This document shows, piece by piece, positions 33,383 through 42,414 of a stretch of DNA of 58,031 nt. Below the pieces are notes generated by a model. That model saw only the letters and a list, made by a program, of their open reading frames with translations. It was not told where the DNA came from and searched no databases. The DNA is from Vibrio qingdaonensis (lineage in GTDB: Bacteria; Pseudomonadota; Gammaproteobacteria; Enterobacterales; Vibrionaceae), in NCBI RefSeq assembly GCF_026191675.1, contig NZ_JAKRRY010000034.1, positions 1 through 58,031 of the forward strand. Direction: 5' to 3'. The number at the start of each line of letters is the position of its first letter. Position 1 is the first letter of the stretch. Position numbers and translations under genes: made by a program.

Positions 33383-34786
33383 TTATAGCTTCTTAGCATT
33401 CTCGATAGCATCGTCGATAGTACCGCAGTACATAAACGCTTGCTCTGGAATGTCGTCGTAGTCACCAGCTAGTAGACCTTTAAAGCCACGTAGTGTCTCT
33501 TTAAGAGATACATAGATGCCAGGGTCGCCAGTAAATACTTCAGCTACGTGATAAGGCTGAGTTAGGAAACGTTCAATCTTACGAGCACGAGATACAAGTT
33601 GCTTATCTTCTTCAGACAGCTCATCCATACCTAGAATCGCAATGATATCTTTCAGCTCTTTATAGCGCTGAAGCGTTTGCTGAACACCACGAGCCACATC
33701 ATAGTGCTCTTGACCTACTACAAGTGGATCAAGTTGACGAGATGTAGAATCCAGTGGGTCGATCGCAGGGTATAGACCCATTGCAGCAATACTACGGTTT
33801 AGTGTAACCGTTGCATCCAAGTGCGCGAACGTCGTTGCTGGAGATGGATCCGTCAAGTCATCCGCAGGTACGTATACCGCTTGAATCGACGTAATCGATC
33901 CTGACTTAGTTGACGTGATACGCTCCTGTAGTACACCCATCTCTTCTGCAAGAGTTGGCTGGTAACCTACCGCAGATGGCATACGACCTAGAAGTGCCGA
34001 TACCTCTGTTCCCGCTAGGGTATAACGGTAGATGTTATCGATGAACAGTAGTACGTCACGACCTTCGTCACGGAAACGTTCTGCCATCGTTAGACCAGTC
34101 AGTGCAACACGTAGACGGTTGCCCGGTGGCTCGTTCATCTGACCGTAAACCATTGCTACTTTTGATTCTTCAGGGTTTTTAACGTTTACAACGCCAGCTT
34201 CCTGCATCTCAAAGTAGAAATCGTTACCTTCACGAGTACGCTCACCAACACCTGCGAATACAGACAAACCAGAGTGTTGTAGTGCGATGTTGTTAATAAG
34301 TTCCATCATGTTGACGGTCTTACCTACACCAGCACCACCGAATAGACCAATTTTACCACCCTTAGCGAATGGGCAAATCAAGTCGATTACTTTAACACCT
34401 GTTTCTAGAAGAGATGTCTCGCTAGATTGCTCTTCATAGCTTGGCGCTTCACGGTGAATCGCATAACTTTCTTCCGCACCGATCTCACCACACTCATCAA
34501 TCGCATCACCAAGAACATTCATGATACGACCAAGAGTCTTAGTACCTACTGGTACTGAGATTGGAGCGCCAGTGTTTTCTACTGTCAAACCACGACGTAA
34601 ACCATCAGAGCTACCCATTACGATACAACGAACTACGCCACCGCCTAGTTGTTGTTGAACTTCAAGAACGAGACGCTCTTTAGATTCTGTAACGTTTAGA
34701 GCGTCGTATATACTAGGTACATCGCTCTGTGGGAACTCTACGTCGACTACCGCACCGATGATCTGTACGATCTTACCTGTAGCCAT
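33383..34786 (-). CDS. atpD: F1 ATP synthase beta subunit
   Basis: 467 residues. Catalytic subunit. Walker A G-G-A-G-V-G-K-T near 150-157, catalytic G-E-R-T-R-E-G-N-D near 182, Walker B L-L-F-I-D-N-I near 240 and the D-E-L-S-E-E-D region near the C-terminus. Full length and very close to other vibrio AtpD proteins. 34 nt after atpG. Confidence 0.99.
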   Translation of the reverse strand: MATGKIVQIIGAVVDVEFPQSDVPSIYDALNVTESKERLVLEVQQQLGGGVVRCIVMGSSDGLRRGLTVENTGAPISVPVGTKTLGRIMNVLGDAIDECGEIGAEESYAIHREAPSYEEQSSETSLLETGVKVIDLICPFAKGGKIGLFGGAGVGKTVNMMELINNIALQHSGLSVFAGVGERTREGNDFYFEMQEAGVVNVKNPEESKVAMVYGQMNEPPGNRLRVALTGLTMAERFRDEGRDVLLFIDNIYRYTLAGTEVSALLGRMPSAVGYQPTLAEEMGVLQERITSTKSGSITSIQAVYVPADDLTDPSPATTFAHLDATVTLNRSIAAMGLYPAIDPLDSTSRQLDPLVVGQEHYDVARGVQQTLQRYKELKDIIAILGMDELSEEDKQLVSRARKIERFLTQPYHVAEVFTGDPGIYVSLKETLRGFKGLLAGDYDDIPEQAFMYCGTIDDAIENAKKL

Positions 34787-34820
34787 CGTTAATCCTCTAT
34801 CTATTTCGTTTTACCTAAGC

Positions 34821-35687
34821 TTAAACTGCAGCCGCACCTGAAACGATTTCTGATAGCTCTTGTGTAATAGCCGCTTGACGCGCTTTGTTGTACACAAGTT
34901 CTAAATCATCAATCAGGTTGCTCGCGTTATCTGTTGCAGCTTTCATTGCAATCATTCGAGCCGCTTGCTCACAAGCAAGGTTCTCTACCACACCCTGATA
35001 CACTTGAGATTCGATATAACGAAGCAATAGTGCATCTAGTAATGGTTTTGGCTCAGGCTCATAAATGTAACCCCAAGAATGATTGCGCTGCATTTCTTCG
35101 CTTTCTGATTTAGGCAAAGGTAGCAATTGATCGATCGTTGGTTCCTGTACCATAGTGTTCACAAAGTGGTTATACACTACGTACAGGCGATCCAATTCGC
35201 CGTCGTCATATTTCTTTAGCATAACGCCAACTGTACCGATAAGGTCTTCTAAGCTTGGGCTATCGCCTAAACCAGAAACCTGTGCCGCTACTTTAGCGCC
35301 GCTATTATTAAAAAATGCCGTTGCTTTTGAGCCGATAACAGCCAACTCAATTTCAGCACCTTTTTCTTTCCAATCCTTAAGCTCAAGGACAGTCTTCTTG
35401 AACAAGTTAATGTTCAAACCGCCACATAAGCCTCGGTCGGTAGAAACAATGACGTAACCAACACGCTTGGCTTCACGCTCTTCTAGGTACGGATGTTGGT
35501 ACTCTAGATTTGCATTTGCCAAATGACCGATCACTTTACGCATAGTTTCAGCGTATGGACGAGAAGCTTCACGCGAGTCTTGCGAACGACGCATTTTTGA
35601 AGCTGCTACCATTTCCATCGCTTTCGTAATTTTCTGAGTGCTCTTCACACTACCGATTTTATTACGTATCTCTTTTGCGCCGGCCAT
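34821..35687 (-). CDS. atpG: F1 ATP synthase gamma subunit
   Basis: 288 residues. Rotor shaft subunit; N- and C-terminal coiled-coil helices (K-E-I-R-N-K-I-G-S-V-K-S-T-Q-K-I-T start; Y-N-K-A-R-Q-A-A-I-T-Q-E-L-S-E-I near the end) surround a Rossmann-like core with S-T-D-R-G-L-C-G-G-L-N. Length as in E. coli (287). Confidence 0.98.
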   Translation of the reverse strand: MAGAKEIRNKIGSVKSTQKITKAMEMVAASKMRRSQDSREASRPYAETMRKVIGHLANANLEYQHPYLEEREAKRVGYVIVSTDRGLCGGLNINLFKKTVLELKDWKEKGAEIELAVIGSKATAFFNNSGAKVAAQVSGLGDSPSLEDLIGTVGVMLKKYDDGELDRLYVVYNHFVNTMVQEPTIDQLLPLPKSESEEMQRNHSWGYIYEPEPKPLLDALLLRYIESQVYQGVVENLACEQAARMIAMKAATDNASNLIDDLELVYNKARQAAITQELSEIVSGAAAV

Positions 35688-35728
35688 CGTTACTCTCCAT
35701 AAGTGGTGACCTAAAGGTCACCCACTAA

Positions 35729-37270
35729 TTACCAAGTCTGGGTTGCTTTGAAATCGTCCGTCAGCTTTTTCAACTGAGCTTCGATTTCTTTGTTGTAAGC
35801 ACCCGTTGTGTTGATCTCTTTAATAAGATCAGCATACTGGATTTGAGCGTACGATAGTAAAGCTGCTTCGAAGTCTAGAATCTTATTGATTGCTACATCT
35901 TCTAAGTAACCACGTTCCGCCGCAAAGATCACAAGCGCTTGGTCAAATACTGACATAGGAGCGTATTGCTTCTGCTTCATCAACTCAGTCACTTTCTGAC
36001 CATGACTTAGCTGACGCTTGGTCGCTTCGTCTAGATCCGATGAGAACTGAGCAAACGCTGCTAGCTCACGATAAGCCGCTAGTGCAGTACGAATACCACC
36101 AGATAGCTTCTTGATAATCTTAGTCTGAGCTGCACCACCTACACGAGATACTGAAATACCAGGGTCAACCGCTGGGCGTACGCCCGAGTTGAATGCTTCA
36201 GTTTGTAGGAAGATTTGACCATCAGTAATCGAGATTACGTTCGTCGGTACGAATGCAGATACGTCACCAGCTTGAGTTTCGATAATAGGAAGAGCAGTTA
36301 AAGAACCAGTCTTACCTTTTACTTCACCATTAGTGAAACGCTCTACGTACTCTTCGCTTACACGAGCTGCACGCTCTAGAAGACGAGAGTGAAGGTAGAA
36401 TACGTCACCAGGGAAAGCCTCACGGCCAGGTGGACGCTTCAATAGTAGAGAGATCTGACGGTAAGCTACCGCTTGCTTAGATAAGTCATCATAAACAATT
36501 AGTGCATCTTCACCACGATCACGGAAGTATTCACCCATTGCACAACCAGCATATGGTGCTAGGTATTGCAGTGCAGCAGATTCAGAAGCTGATGCAACAA
36601 CAACGATAGTATTCGCTAGTGCACCATGCTCTTCCAGTTTACGCACTACGTTAGCAATTGTTGATGCCTTTTGGCCAATCGCTACGTAGATAGAGAAGAT
36701 ACCAGAATCTTTCTGGTTAATGATTGAGTCGATCGCCAGTGCTGTTTTACCAATCTGACGGTCACCGATGATAAGTTCACGTTGACCACGACCGATTGGG
36801 ATCATTGAGTCGACAGACTTATAGCCGGTTTGCACTGGTTGATCTACCGATTTACGGTCGATTACGCCAGGTGCAATCACTTCTACTGGTGAAGTAAGCT
36901 TAGCTTCAATTGGGCCTTTGCCATCAATAGGCTCACCTAGTGTGTTTACTACACGACCAAGCATTTCAGGACCAACTGGTACTTCAAGAATACGACCAGT
37001 ACCTGTTACTTTCATGCCTTCTCTAAGGTCGGCATATGGTCCCATTACAACTGCACCAACCGAGTCACGCTCGAGGTTAAGTGCGAGTGCATAACGGCCA
37101 CCCGGTAATTCAATCATTTCACCTTGCATCACGTCCGCTAGGCCGTGAATGCGAATGATACCGTCGCTTACCGAAACGATTGTACCTTCATTACGAGCTT
37201 CACTCACAACATCGAAAGATTCGATACGCTGCTTGATTAGGTCGCTTATTTCTGTGGAATTAAGTTGCAT
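35729..37270 (-). CDS. atpA: F1 ATP synthase alpha subunit
   Basis: 513 residues, as in E. coli. Non-catalytic nucleotide-binding subunit: Walker A G-D-R-Q-I-G-K-T near 169-176, Walker B A-L-I-V-Y-D-D-L near 265, and S-V-S-R-V-G-G-A-A-Q with the arginine finger near 376. The ATG at 37303 is in frame but adds 11 non-family residues; M-Q-L-N-S-T-E-I-S at 37270 is the conserved start, 13 nt after atpH. Confidence 0.98.
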   Translation of the reverse strand: MQLNSTEISDLIKQRIESFDVVSEARNEGTIVSVSDGIIRIHGLADVMQGEMIELPGGRYALALNLERDSVGAVVMGPYADLREGMKVTGTGRILEVPVGPEMLGRVVNTLGEPIDGKGPIEAKLTSPVEVIAPGVIDRKSVDQPVQTGYKSVDSMIPIGRGQRELIIGDRQIGKTALAIDSIINQKDSGIFSIYVAIGQKASTIANVVRKLEEHGALANTIVVVASASESAALQYLAPYAGCAMGEYFRDRGEDALIVYDDLSKQAVAYRQISLLLKRPPGREAFPGDVFYLHSRLLERAARVSEEYVERFTNGEVKGKTGSLTALPIIETQAGDVSAFVPTNVISITDGQIFLQTEAFNSGVRPAVDPGISVSRVGGAAQTKIIKKLSGGIRTALAAYRELAAFAQFSSDLDEATKRQLSHGQKVTELMKQKQYAPMSVFDQALVIFAAERGYLEDVAINKILDFEAALLSYAQIQYADLIKEINTTGAYNKEIEAQLKKLTDDFKATQTW

Positions 37271-37283
37271 GCTCCAATCCCCA

Positions 37284-37817
37284 TCAAGACTGCATTGCAT
37301 CACTCAGGCGGTTCAAACGACCGCGTGCTGAGTTATCAATTACAAGATCTCCGGCTCGAATAATAACCCCACCAAGTAGGGTCTCATCTACACTGCAATT
37401 CAGCTTAACTTTACGCTCAAAGCGTGTTTCAAGTTTGCTACTGATCTCAGCAATTTGCTCATCGGTTAGCTCGCTTGCAGACATGACGTCTACATCGATG
37501 AGTTTCTCGTGCTGTTTTTTCAGCGCAACAAACTCAACTAACACGGTAGGCAATACCGCTAATCGACCATTTTCAGCCATTACTTTTATTAAGTTATGAC
37601 CAAAAGCATCAAACTGTTCACCGCCAACCGTAATGAAAATCTCTGCAATTTTATCTGCAGTCACAGAACCTGAAAGCAGGTCTGCGATATTTTCATTGCT
37701 GGCGATTTCCGCGGCGAAAGTTAGCATGTCGACCCACTGGTCTAATGCGTTCTTTTCAACCGCAAAGTCAAAAGCTGCTTTAGCATAGGGGCGTGCAATT
37801 GTTGTCAGTTCAGACAT
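37284..37817 (-). CDS. atpH: ATP synthase delta subunit
   Basis: 177 residues, as in E. coli. Peripheral stator subunit joining F1 alpha to the b dimer; N-terminal six-helix bundle (T-I-A-R-P-Y-A-K-A-A-F-D-F-A) and C-terminal G-G-V-I-I-R-A-G-D-L-V-I-D-N-S motif. Confidence 0.97.
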   Translation of the reverse strand: MSELTTIARPYAKAAFDFAVEKNALDQWVDMLTFAAEIASNENIADLLSGSVTADKIAEIFITVGGEQFDAFGHNLIKVMAENGRLAVLPTVLVEFVALKKQHEKLIDVDVMSASELTDEQIAEISSKLETRFERKVKLNCSVDETLLGGVIIRAGDLVIDNSARGRLNRLSDAMQS

Positions 37818-37831
37818 GGGCGCCCCTCGCT

Positions 37832-38302
37832 TTAAAGTTTTGCAGTAATGTTATCAAGAATATCTTTTTGCGCATCTTTATCGATACTACGCTCAAGGAT
37901 TTTCTCAGCACCAGCTACAGCCAGAGTTGCAACTTGTTTGCGCAGCTCATCGCGGGCACGGTTACGTTCAGCTTCAATTTCTGCTTCCGCTTGCGTTAGG
38001 ATGTTCTGACGTTCAGTCAGAGCTTCTTCACGTGCTTCGTCAACAATTTGTGCTTTACGCTTGTTTGCCTGCTCAATGATCTCAGTTGCAGTGCGCTTCG
38101 CTTCTTTCATTTGGTCAGAAGCGTTGGCTTGTGCTAGATCCAAGTCCTTTGCAGCTCGTTCAGCTGCCATAAGACCGTCAGCAATTTTTTTCTGACGTTC
38201 TTCAATCGCATTCATGATTGGTGGCCATACATATTTCATGCAGAACCAAACAAACATAGCAAATGAGATTGCTTGACCTAGCAGAGTTGCGTTCATATTC
38301 AC
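37832..38302 (-). CDS. atpF: ATP synthase subunit b
   Basis: 156 residues, as in E. coli. One N-terminal TM helix (about 6-26: L-G-Q-A-I-S-F-A-M-F-V-W-F-C-M-K-Y) followed by a long charged coiled coil forming the peripheral stalk. 80 bp separate it from atpE, a gap typical of the strongly expressed c-subunit cistron. Confidence 0.97.
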   Translation of the reverse strand: MNMNATLLGQAISFAMFVWFCMKYVWPPIMNAIEERQKKIADGLMAAERAAKDLDLAQANASDQMKEAKRTATEIIEQANKRKAQIVDEAREEALTERQNILTQAEAEIEAERNRARDELRKQVATLAVAGAEKILERSIDKDAQKDILDNITAKL

Positions 38303-38382
38303 AACAGCTACCCCTCTAATATTTCATTGATTAGCTAAAATTAATCAGATGACAAGTCCAAAACCTGTCAGAGAAAAGCTGA

Positions 38383-38637
38383 TTAACCTAGCTGACCAAC
38401 GAATGGGTTCGCGAATGTGAATAGCAGTGCGATAACCACACCGATCATAGGAACCGCATCAAGTAGACCAGCGATGATAAACATCTTAACTTGAAGCATC
38501 GGAGCCATTTCAGGTTGACGAGCTGCGCCCTCAAGGAATTTACCACCTAAAAGACCGAAGCCGATCGCCGTACCAAATGCTGCCATACCGATCATGATAC
38601 CTACGGCGATTGCAGAAAAGCTCAGTAAAGTTTCCAT
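38383..38637 (-). CDS. atpE: ATP synthase subunit c
   Basis: 84 residues. Hairpin of two TM helices forming the rotor ring; the ion-carrying carboxylate is D60 in G-L-L-D-A-V-P-M, and the polar loop reads A-R-Q-P-E. The Asp, rather than the Glu with its accompanying polar ligands seen in Na+ enzymes, suggests proton coupling. GGAGAT lies between an in-frame ATG (38649) and ATG 38637, so the latter is the start. Confidence 0.97.
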   Translation of the reverse strand: METLLSFSAIAVGIMIGMAAFGTAIGFGLLGGKFLEGAARQPEMAPMLQVKMFIIAGLLDAVPMIGVVIALLFTFANPFVGQLG

Positions 38638-38700
38638 TACTATCTCCAATTTATAGTTGTTGGCTTAAAGTTGCCCAAATAAAAAGCGTTAATTAAATAA

Positions 38701-39504
38701 TTAGTGATCGTCTTCGTGAGCCATTGATAGATAAACAATTGTTAACATCATGAACACGAAAGCTTGGATCAAAATAACTAGAATATGGAATATTGCCCAT
38801 GGTAATGAGCCCATCCATTGTAAATACCACGGTAGCATTGCAGCACAAAGAATAAAGACAACTTCACCCGCAAACATGTTACCAAACAAACGCATACCTA
38901 GTGATAATGGCTTCGAAAGCAAAGACACAACCTCGATAAGCATGTTAAATGGAATCATGATTGGATTGTTAAATGGGTGGAGTGTCAACTCCTTGATGAA
39001 CGTTACTGGTCCTTTCACTTTGATGCTGTAGTAAATCATCAGAGCAAAAACACCTAACGCCATAGCCATGGTGATATTAACATCTGCAGAAGGAACCACT
39101 TTCATATAAGGGATGCCTATCTGCTCTGCAGAGTAAGGAATGAAGTCAATTGGAACTAAATCCATGACGTTCATTAAAAATACCCAACAGAAGATAGTTA
39201 GTGCTAAGGGGGCTATTAATGCATTGCGTCCATGAAACGTTTCTTTGACGTTTTCGTCAACGAATTCAACGACCATTTCAACAAAACACTGCAGCTTGCC
39301 CGGCACACCAGCTGTTGCTTTCTTAGCAACTGAACGAAATACTCCTAGGAATATAAGACCAGTCAACACAGAAAAAAACAGGCTATCGATATGTACGTTC
39401 CAGAAACTCGTCTCCTCCACTAGACCTAAACTTCCTAAAGAAAGGTTAGTTAAGTGGTGAGAGATGTATCCGGCCGATGTAAGCGCTTCACCTGGCGCAG
39501 CCAT
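38701..39504 (-). CDS. atpB: ATP synthase subunit a
   Basis: 267 residues. Inner-membrane stator channel with the essential arginine in L-S-L-G-M-R-L-F-G-N-M (TM4) and Q in the last TM (L-V-I-L-I-Q-A-F-V-F). About five TM helices. Confidence 0.98.
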   Translation of the reverse strand: MAAPGEALTSAGYISHHLTNLSLGSLGLVEETSFWNVHIDSLFFSVLTGLIFLGVFRSVAKKATAGVPGKLQCFVEMVVEFVDENVKETFHGRNALIAPLALTIFCWVFLMNVMDLVPIDFIPYSAEQIGIPYMKVVPSADVNITMAMALGVFALMIYYSIKVKGPVTFIKELTLHPFNNPIMIPFNMLIEVVSLLSKPLSLGMRLFGNMFAGEVVFILCAAMLPWYLQWMGSLPWAIFHILVILIQAFVFMMLTIVYLSMAHEDDH

Positions 39505-39512
39505 AACTCATC

Positions 39513-39902
39513 CTATTTTTTGTTGTTAACGACAATTACTGGCGCCATAAGGTTAATTAAGAGAGCCAGTAAAAATGTGAAATTCAAGGGAAGTACTTCC
39601 ACCTGAATATACATGTAAGCGATTGAAAATAGAGCCGCCGTAATGAGGATTTTCAATGCAGCTCCTGCATAGAACGACGCGGCTACCTTTTGAGCAGCAC
39701 GAGCCCCACTAAACAGAAATGCACAAAACGCAAATGTTGCATTGGCGATAACAAAAATGCCACCTCCAATTAGCGCTGAAATTCCCCACTCAGCATTTAC
39801 GGCAACTGTCATTCCAACAGCTACAAACGTAACCGCGCACACTTGAATCAGCAACAATCGCTTTGCGAGCTCTCGTCCTGGTTTAGCTAGCACTGCTACC
39901 AT
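39513..39902 (-). CDS. atpI: ATP synthase protein I
   Basis: 129 residues with four hydrophobic segments (about 14-33, 36-58, 75-95 and 98-120). Non-essential assembly factor aiding c-ring formation. First gene of the operon; the promoter candidate lies 65-92 nt upstream. Confidence 0.92.
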   Translation of the reverse strand: MVAVLAKPGRELAKRLLLIQVCAVTFVAVGMTVAVNAEWGISALIGGGIFVIANATFAFCAFLFSGARAAQKVAASFYAGAALKILITAALFSIAYMYIQVEVLPLNFTFLLALLINLMAPVIVVNNKK

Positions 39903-39966
39903 GTATTCTTACCTTTGTTTATATCCACTACGCACCTATTACTACTGTGCAAAGAGATTTGCGAAA

Positions 39967-39994
39967 ATTATACGTTTCACCAAAGTATTTGCAA
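39967..39994 (-). promoter_or_regulatory. Probable atp operon promoter
   Basis: Read on the minus strand: TTGCAA (39994-39989), 16-base spacer, perfect TATAAT (39972-39967). It lies 65 bases ahead of the atpI ATG. Confidence 0.6.
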
Positions 39995-40062
39995 TCAAAG
40001 CACATCAAAAAGGTGCACTTTTATTCACAAAACCATAACTTTCGCACAAAAAATCAATTTAT

Positions 40063-40088
40063 AGATAATTGACCTACATCAATTATCT
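40063..40088. repeat. Inverted repeat between parB and atpI
   Basis: AGATAATTGA and TCAATTATCT are exact complements around a 6-base loop (CCTACA on plus). On the minus strand a T-rich run follows twelve bases later, so it may be a weak parB terminator. Its centre, TTGAT-GTAG-GTCAA on minus, is one base from the FNR consensus TTGAT-N4-ATCAA. Confidence 0.45.
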
Positions 40089-40091
40089 CAT

Positions 40092-40973
40092 TTAGCTTTC
40101 AAGCTTGGCAATAAGTTGCTCTAATTTGTGAGCCTCATCAAGACTTATAGTAAGTTTTGCTTTTCCGCTTGCATTTCGAGTTAAAGATACTTTAGCCCCT
40201 AACTTTTCACTCAAACGCAGTGAAATTTCTTGTGCTGCGCTATCTTCTGACTGTTTTTTATCAGAAGAGTTCGGTTTTAAGCACTTTTTCACTAAATCTT
40301 CGGTCTGACGGACTGTGAGACTCTTCTTAGCTACGCTGGCGGCGATATCACATTGAAGCTCACCCTCAAGAGCAAGTAATGCTCTTGCGTGTCCCATATC
40401 TATCTTTTTATTTTCGACAAGCGCCTTAACAGGCAACTCAAGCTGATTAAGACGAAGTAAGTTACTCACCGCGGTTCGCGACTTTCCAATCACGTCGGCA
40501 ACTTGCTGATGCGTGAGTTCAAATTCGTCTTGTAGGCGCTCTAACGCTTGGGCTTCTTCGATGGCGTTTAAGTCTTCACGTTGAATATTTTCTATCAACG
40601 CCATCGCAATGGCCGCTTTATCTTGTACATTTTTAATAATGCACGGAACCTGTTTTAAGCCTGCTTGTCTTGCTGCGCGCCAACGTCTCTCACCTGCAAT
40701 TATCTCATATTGCTCATGATCAACCTGTCGAACCACGATAGGCTGGATAATACCTTGAGATTGGATTGACGCAGACAGTTCTTCAAGCGCCTCAGGAGCC
40801 ATATCCTTACGAGGCTGATAGACACCTGGACGTAAGCTATTAATCGATAAATCGGTTAAGTCACCGTCCGAAGAAAGCGATTGGCTATGAGTGGCAACCT
40901 GCTGCTTCTCTCTTGCCATAGAGCTCGTTGACAGCAGTGCATCGAGTCCTTTTCCTAAACCACGTTTAGACAT
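40092..40973 (-). CDS. parB: Chromosome partitioning protein ParB
   Basis: 293 residues. Centromere-binding CTPase that spreads around parS near the origin. N-terminal K-R-G-L-G-K-G-L-D-A-L-L ParA-interaction motif, P-R-x-x-x-box, G-E-R-R-W-R-A-A-R-Q-A-G CTP/arginine motif near 93-104, HTH with L-T-H-Q-Q-V-A-D-V-I-G-K-S-R near 155-170, and a C-terminal dimerisation domain. 21 nt after parA. Confidence 0.97.
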   Translation of the reverse strand: MSKRGLGKGLDALLSTSSMAREKQQVATHSQSLSSDGDLTDLSINSLRPGVYQPRKDMAPEALEELSASIQSQGIIQPIVVRQVDHEQYEIIAGERRWRAARQAGLKQVPCIIKNVQDKAAIAMALIENIQREDLNAIEEAQALERLQDEFELTHQQVADVIGKSRTAVSNLLRLNQLELPVKALVENKKIDMGHARALLALEGELQCDIAASVAKKSLTVRQTEDLVKKCLKPNSSDKKQSEDSAAQEISLRLSEKLGAKVSLTRNASGKAKLTISLDEAHKLEQLIAKLES

Positions 40974-40994
40974 TCAATCAATTCCTTAAGAGTG

Positions 40995-41768
40995 TTATAC
41001 CAGTGTTTCTTCGCGTCGAAGCATCTCACCTGCAAGGGCAAGATAAGCCTTGGCACCAGCAGAGTACTTATCGTAATACATTGCTGGTTTACCATGACTC
41101 GGTGCTTCTGCTAGACGAACATTCCTAGGAATGACAGTTCGGTAAACTTTGTCACCAAAATGTTTCTTTAACTGATCAGACACCTCATTCGAAAGTCGAT
41201 TGCGAGGGTCGTACATGGTTCGGAGTAAGCCTTCGATTTTGAGATTATCATTCACGACTGCCGCCAATTTGCTAATGGTATCCATTAACGCCGTAAGTCC
41301 TTCTAATGCAAAATACTCACATTGCATTGGCACTAATACAGAATCTGCAGCAGCCATCGCGTTAATTGTAAGTAGGTTGAGAGAGGGAGGACAATCGATA
41401 AAGATGAAATCATAGTTATCGCGGATTGGCGCAAGAGCATGTTTTAAGCGAACTTCGCGTGCAAACACTTCCATTAGTTTGATTTCAGCAGCAGTTACAT
41501 CACCATTAGCCGCAATCAAATCATACTGGCCAGATGTGTGCGTACAGACTACTTGTTCAAAAGGAAGCTCATCAACCAGCAAATCGTAAGCAGTTGTTTC
41601 GATTTGATACTTGTCGACGCCACTGGCCATTGTCGCATTGCCTTGAGGATCTAAATCGATCACCAAAACCTTACGTTTAGTCGCAGCCATTGATGCCGCC
41701 AAATTAATACATGTAGTTGTTTTTCCTACGCCACCTTTCTGGTTGGCGATAGCGACAATTTTTCCCAC
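40995..41768 (-). CDS. parA: Chromosome partitioning ATPase ParA (Soj)
   Basis: 257 residues. Deviant Walker A K-G-G-V-G-K-T-T (11-18), switch I/II with D-L-D-P-Q-G-N (about 40-46) and I-D-C-P-P-S (about 124-129). It binds DNA with ATP and pulls ParB-parS complexes. It lacks the long N-terminal HTH of plasmid type Ia ParA, as expected of a chromosomal copy. Third in mnmG-rsmG-parA-parB. Confidence 0.97.
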   Translation of the reverse strand: MGKIVAIANQKGGVGKTTTCINLAASMAATKRKVLVIDLDPQGNATMASGVDKYQIETTAYDLLVDELPFEQVVCTHTSGQYDLIAANGDVTAAEIKLMEVFAREVRLKHALAPIRDNYDFIFIDCPPSLNLLTINAMAAADSVLVPMQCEYFALEGLTALMDTISKLAAVVNDNLKIEGLLRTMYDPRNRLSNEVSDQLKKHFGDKVYRTVIPRNVRLAEAPSHGKPAMYYDKYSAGAKAYLALAGEMLRREETLV

Positions 41769-41781
41769 GACAACTTCTCCA

Positions 41782-42414
41782 TCATCCCTGTTTGGACAAG
41801 ATTACAAGATGACGGTCACCTTCCAACTCAGGAACTTGCAAAGGTTTGATATCGGTCACAGAACACCACTCAGGTAAGTCAGAAACTTCTTGTTCATGAA
41901 CCTGACCTTTCAGTGCGTAGAAGCATCCTGTTGATTCTTTGGGTAAATGTTTACACCAATTCACCATATCTGTCATCGATGCAAAAGCTCGACTTAAGAC
42001 GCCATCAAATCCACCTTCAGGGTCAAATTCTTCAACGCGAGACTGAACAGCCGTAACGTTCTCAATGCCTAGCTCATGAACAACTTGCTTAATGAAACGA
42101 ATTCGTTTTCCCAAGCTATCCAGTAATACAAAGGTTTTATTTGGATGCATTATGGCCAACGGAATCCCAGGTAAACCAGGCCCCGTCCCCACATCAATAA
42201 ACCGCTCACCGATGATATGCTCACCAACCACAATGCTATCAAGAATATGTTTCACTAACATATCTTCAGGGTTTCTAACGGAAGTCAGGTTATAGGCCTT
42301 ATTCCACTTATGCAGCAACTCAACATACCCGACGAGCTGCTTTTTTTGAAGATCAGACACTTGCAGTGACGTCTCTGACAGTAATAGATCTAATTTTTCT
42401 CGTAGAGCGCTCAC
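41782..42414 (-). CDS. rsmG: 16S rRNA m7G527 methyltransferase
   Basis: 210 residues. SAM-binding loop F-I-D-V-G-T-G-P-G-L-P-G-I-P-L-A near 70-85. Methylates G527 of 16S rRNA. The ATG overlaps the mnmG stop by four bases; parA follows after 13 nt. Confidence 0.97.
   Translation of the reverse strand: MSALREKLDLLLSETSLQVSDLQKKQLVGYVELLHKWNKAYNLTSVRNPEDMLVKHILDSIVVGEHIIGERFIDVGTGPGLPGIPLAIMHPNKTFVLLDSLGKRIRFIKQVVHELGIENVTAVQSRVEEFDPEGGFDGVLSRAFASMTDMVNWCKHLPKESTGCFYALKGQVHEQEVSDLPEWCSVTDIKPLQVPELEGDRHLVILSKQG

Noticed and set aside
42246..42262. TATGTTTCACTAACATA, a parS-looking palindrome inside rsmG
   Set aside because: It lacks the central CACGTG; the arms are only TATGTT/AACATA and the sequence is explained by coding.
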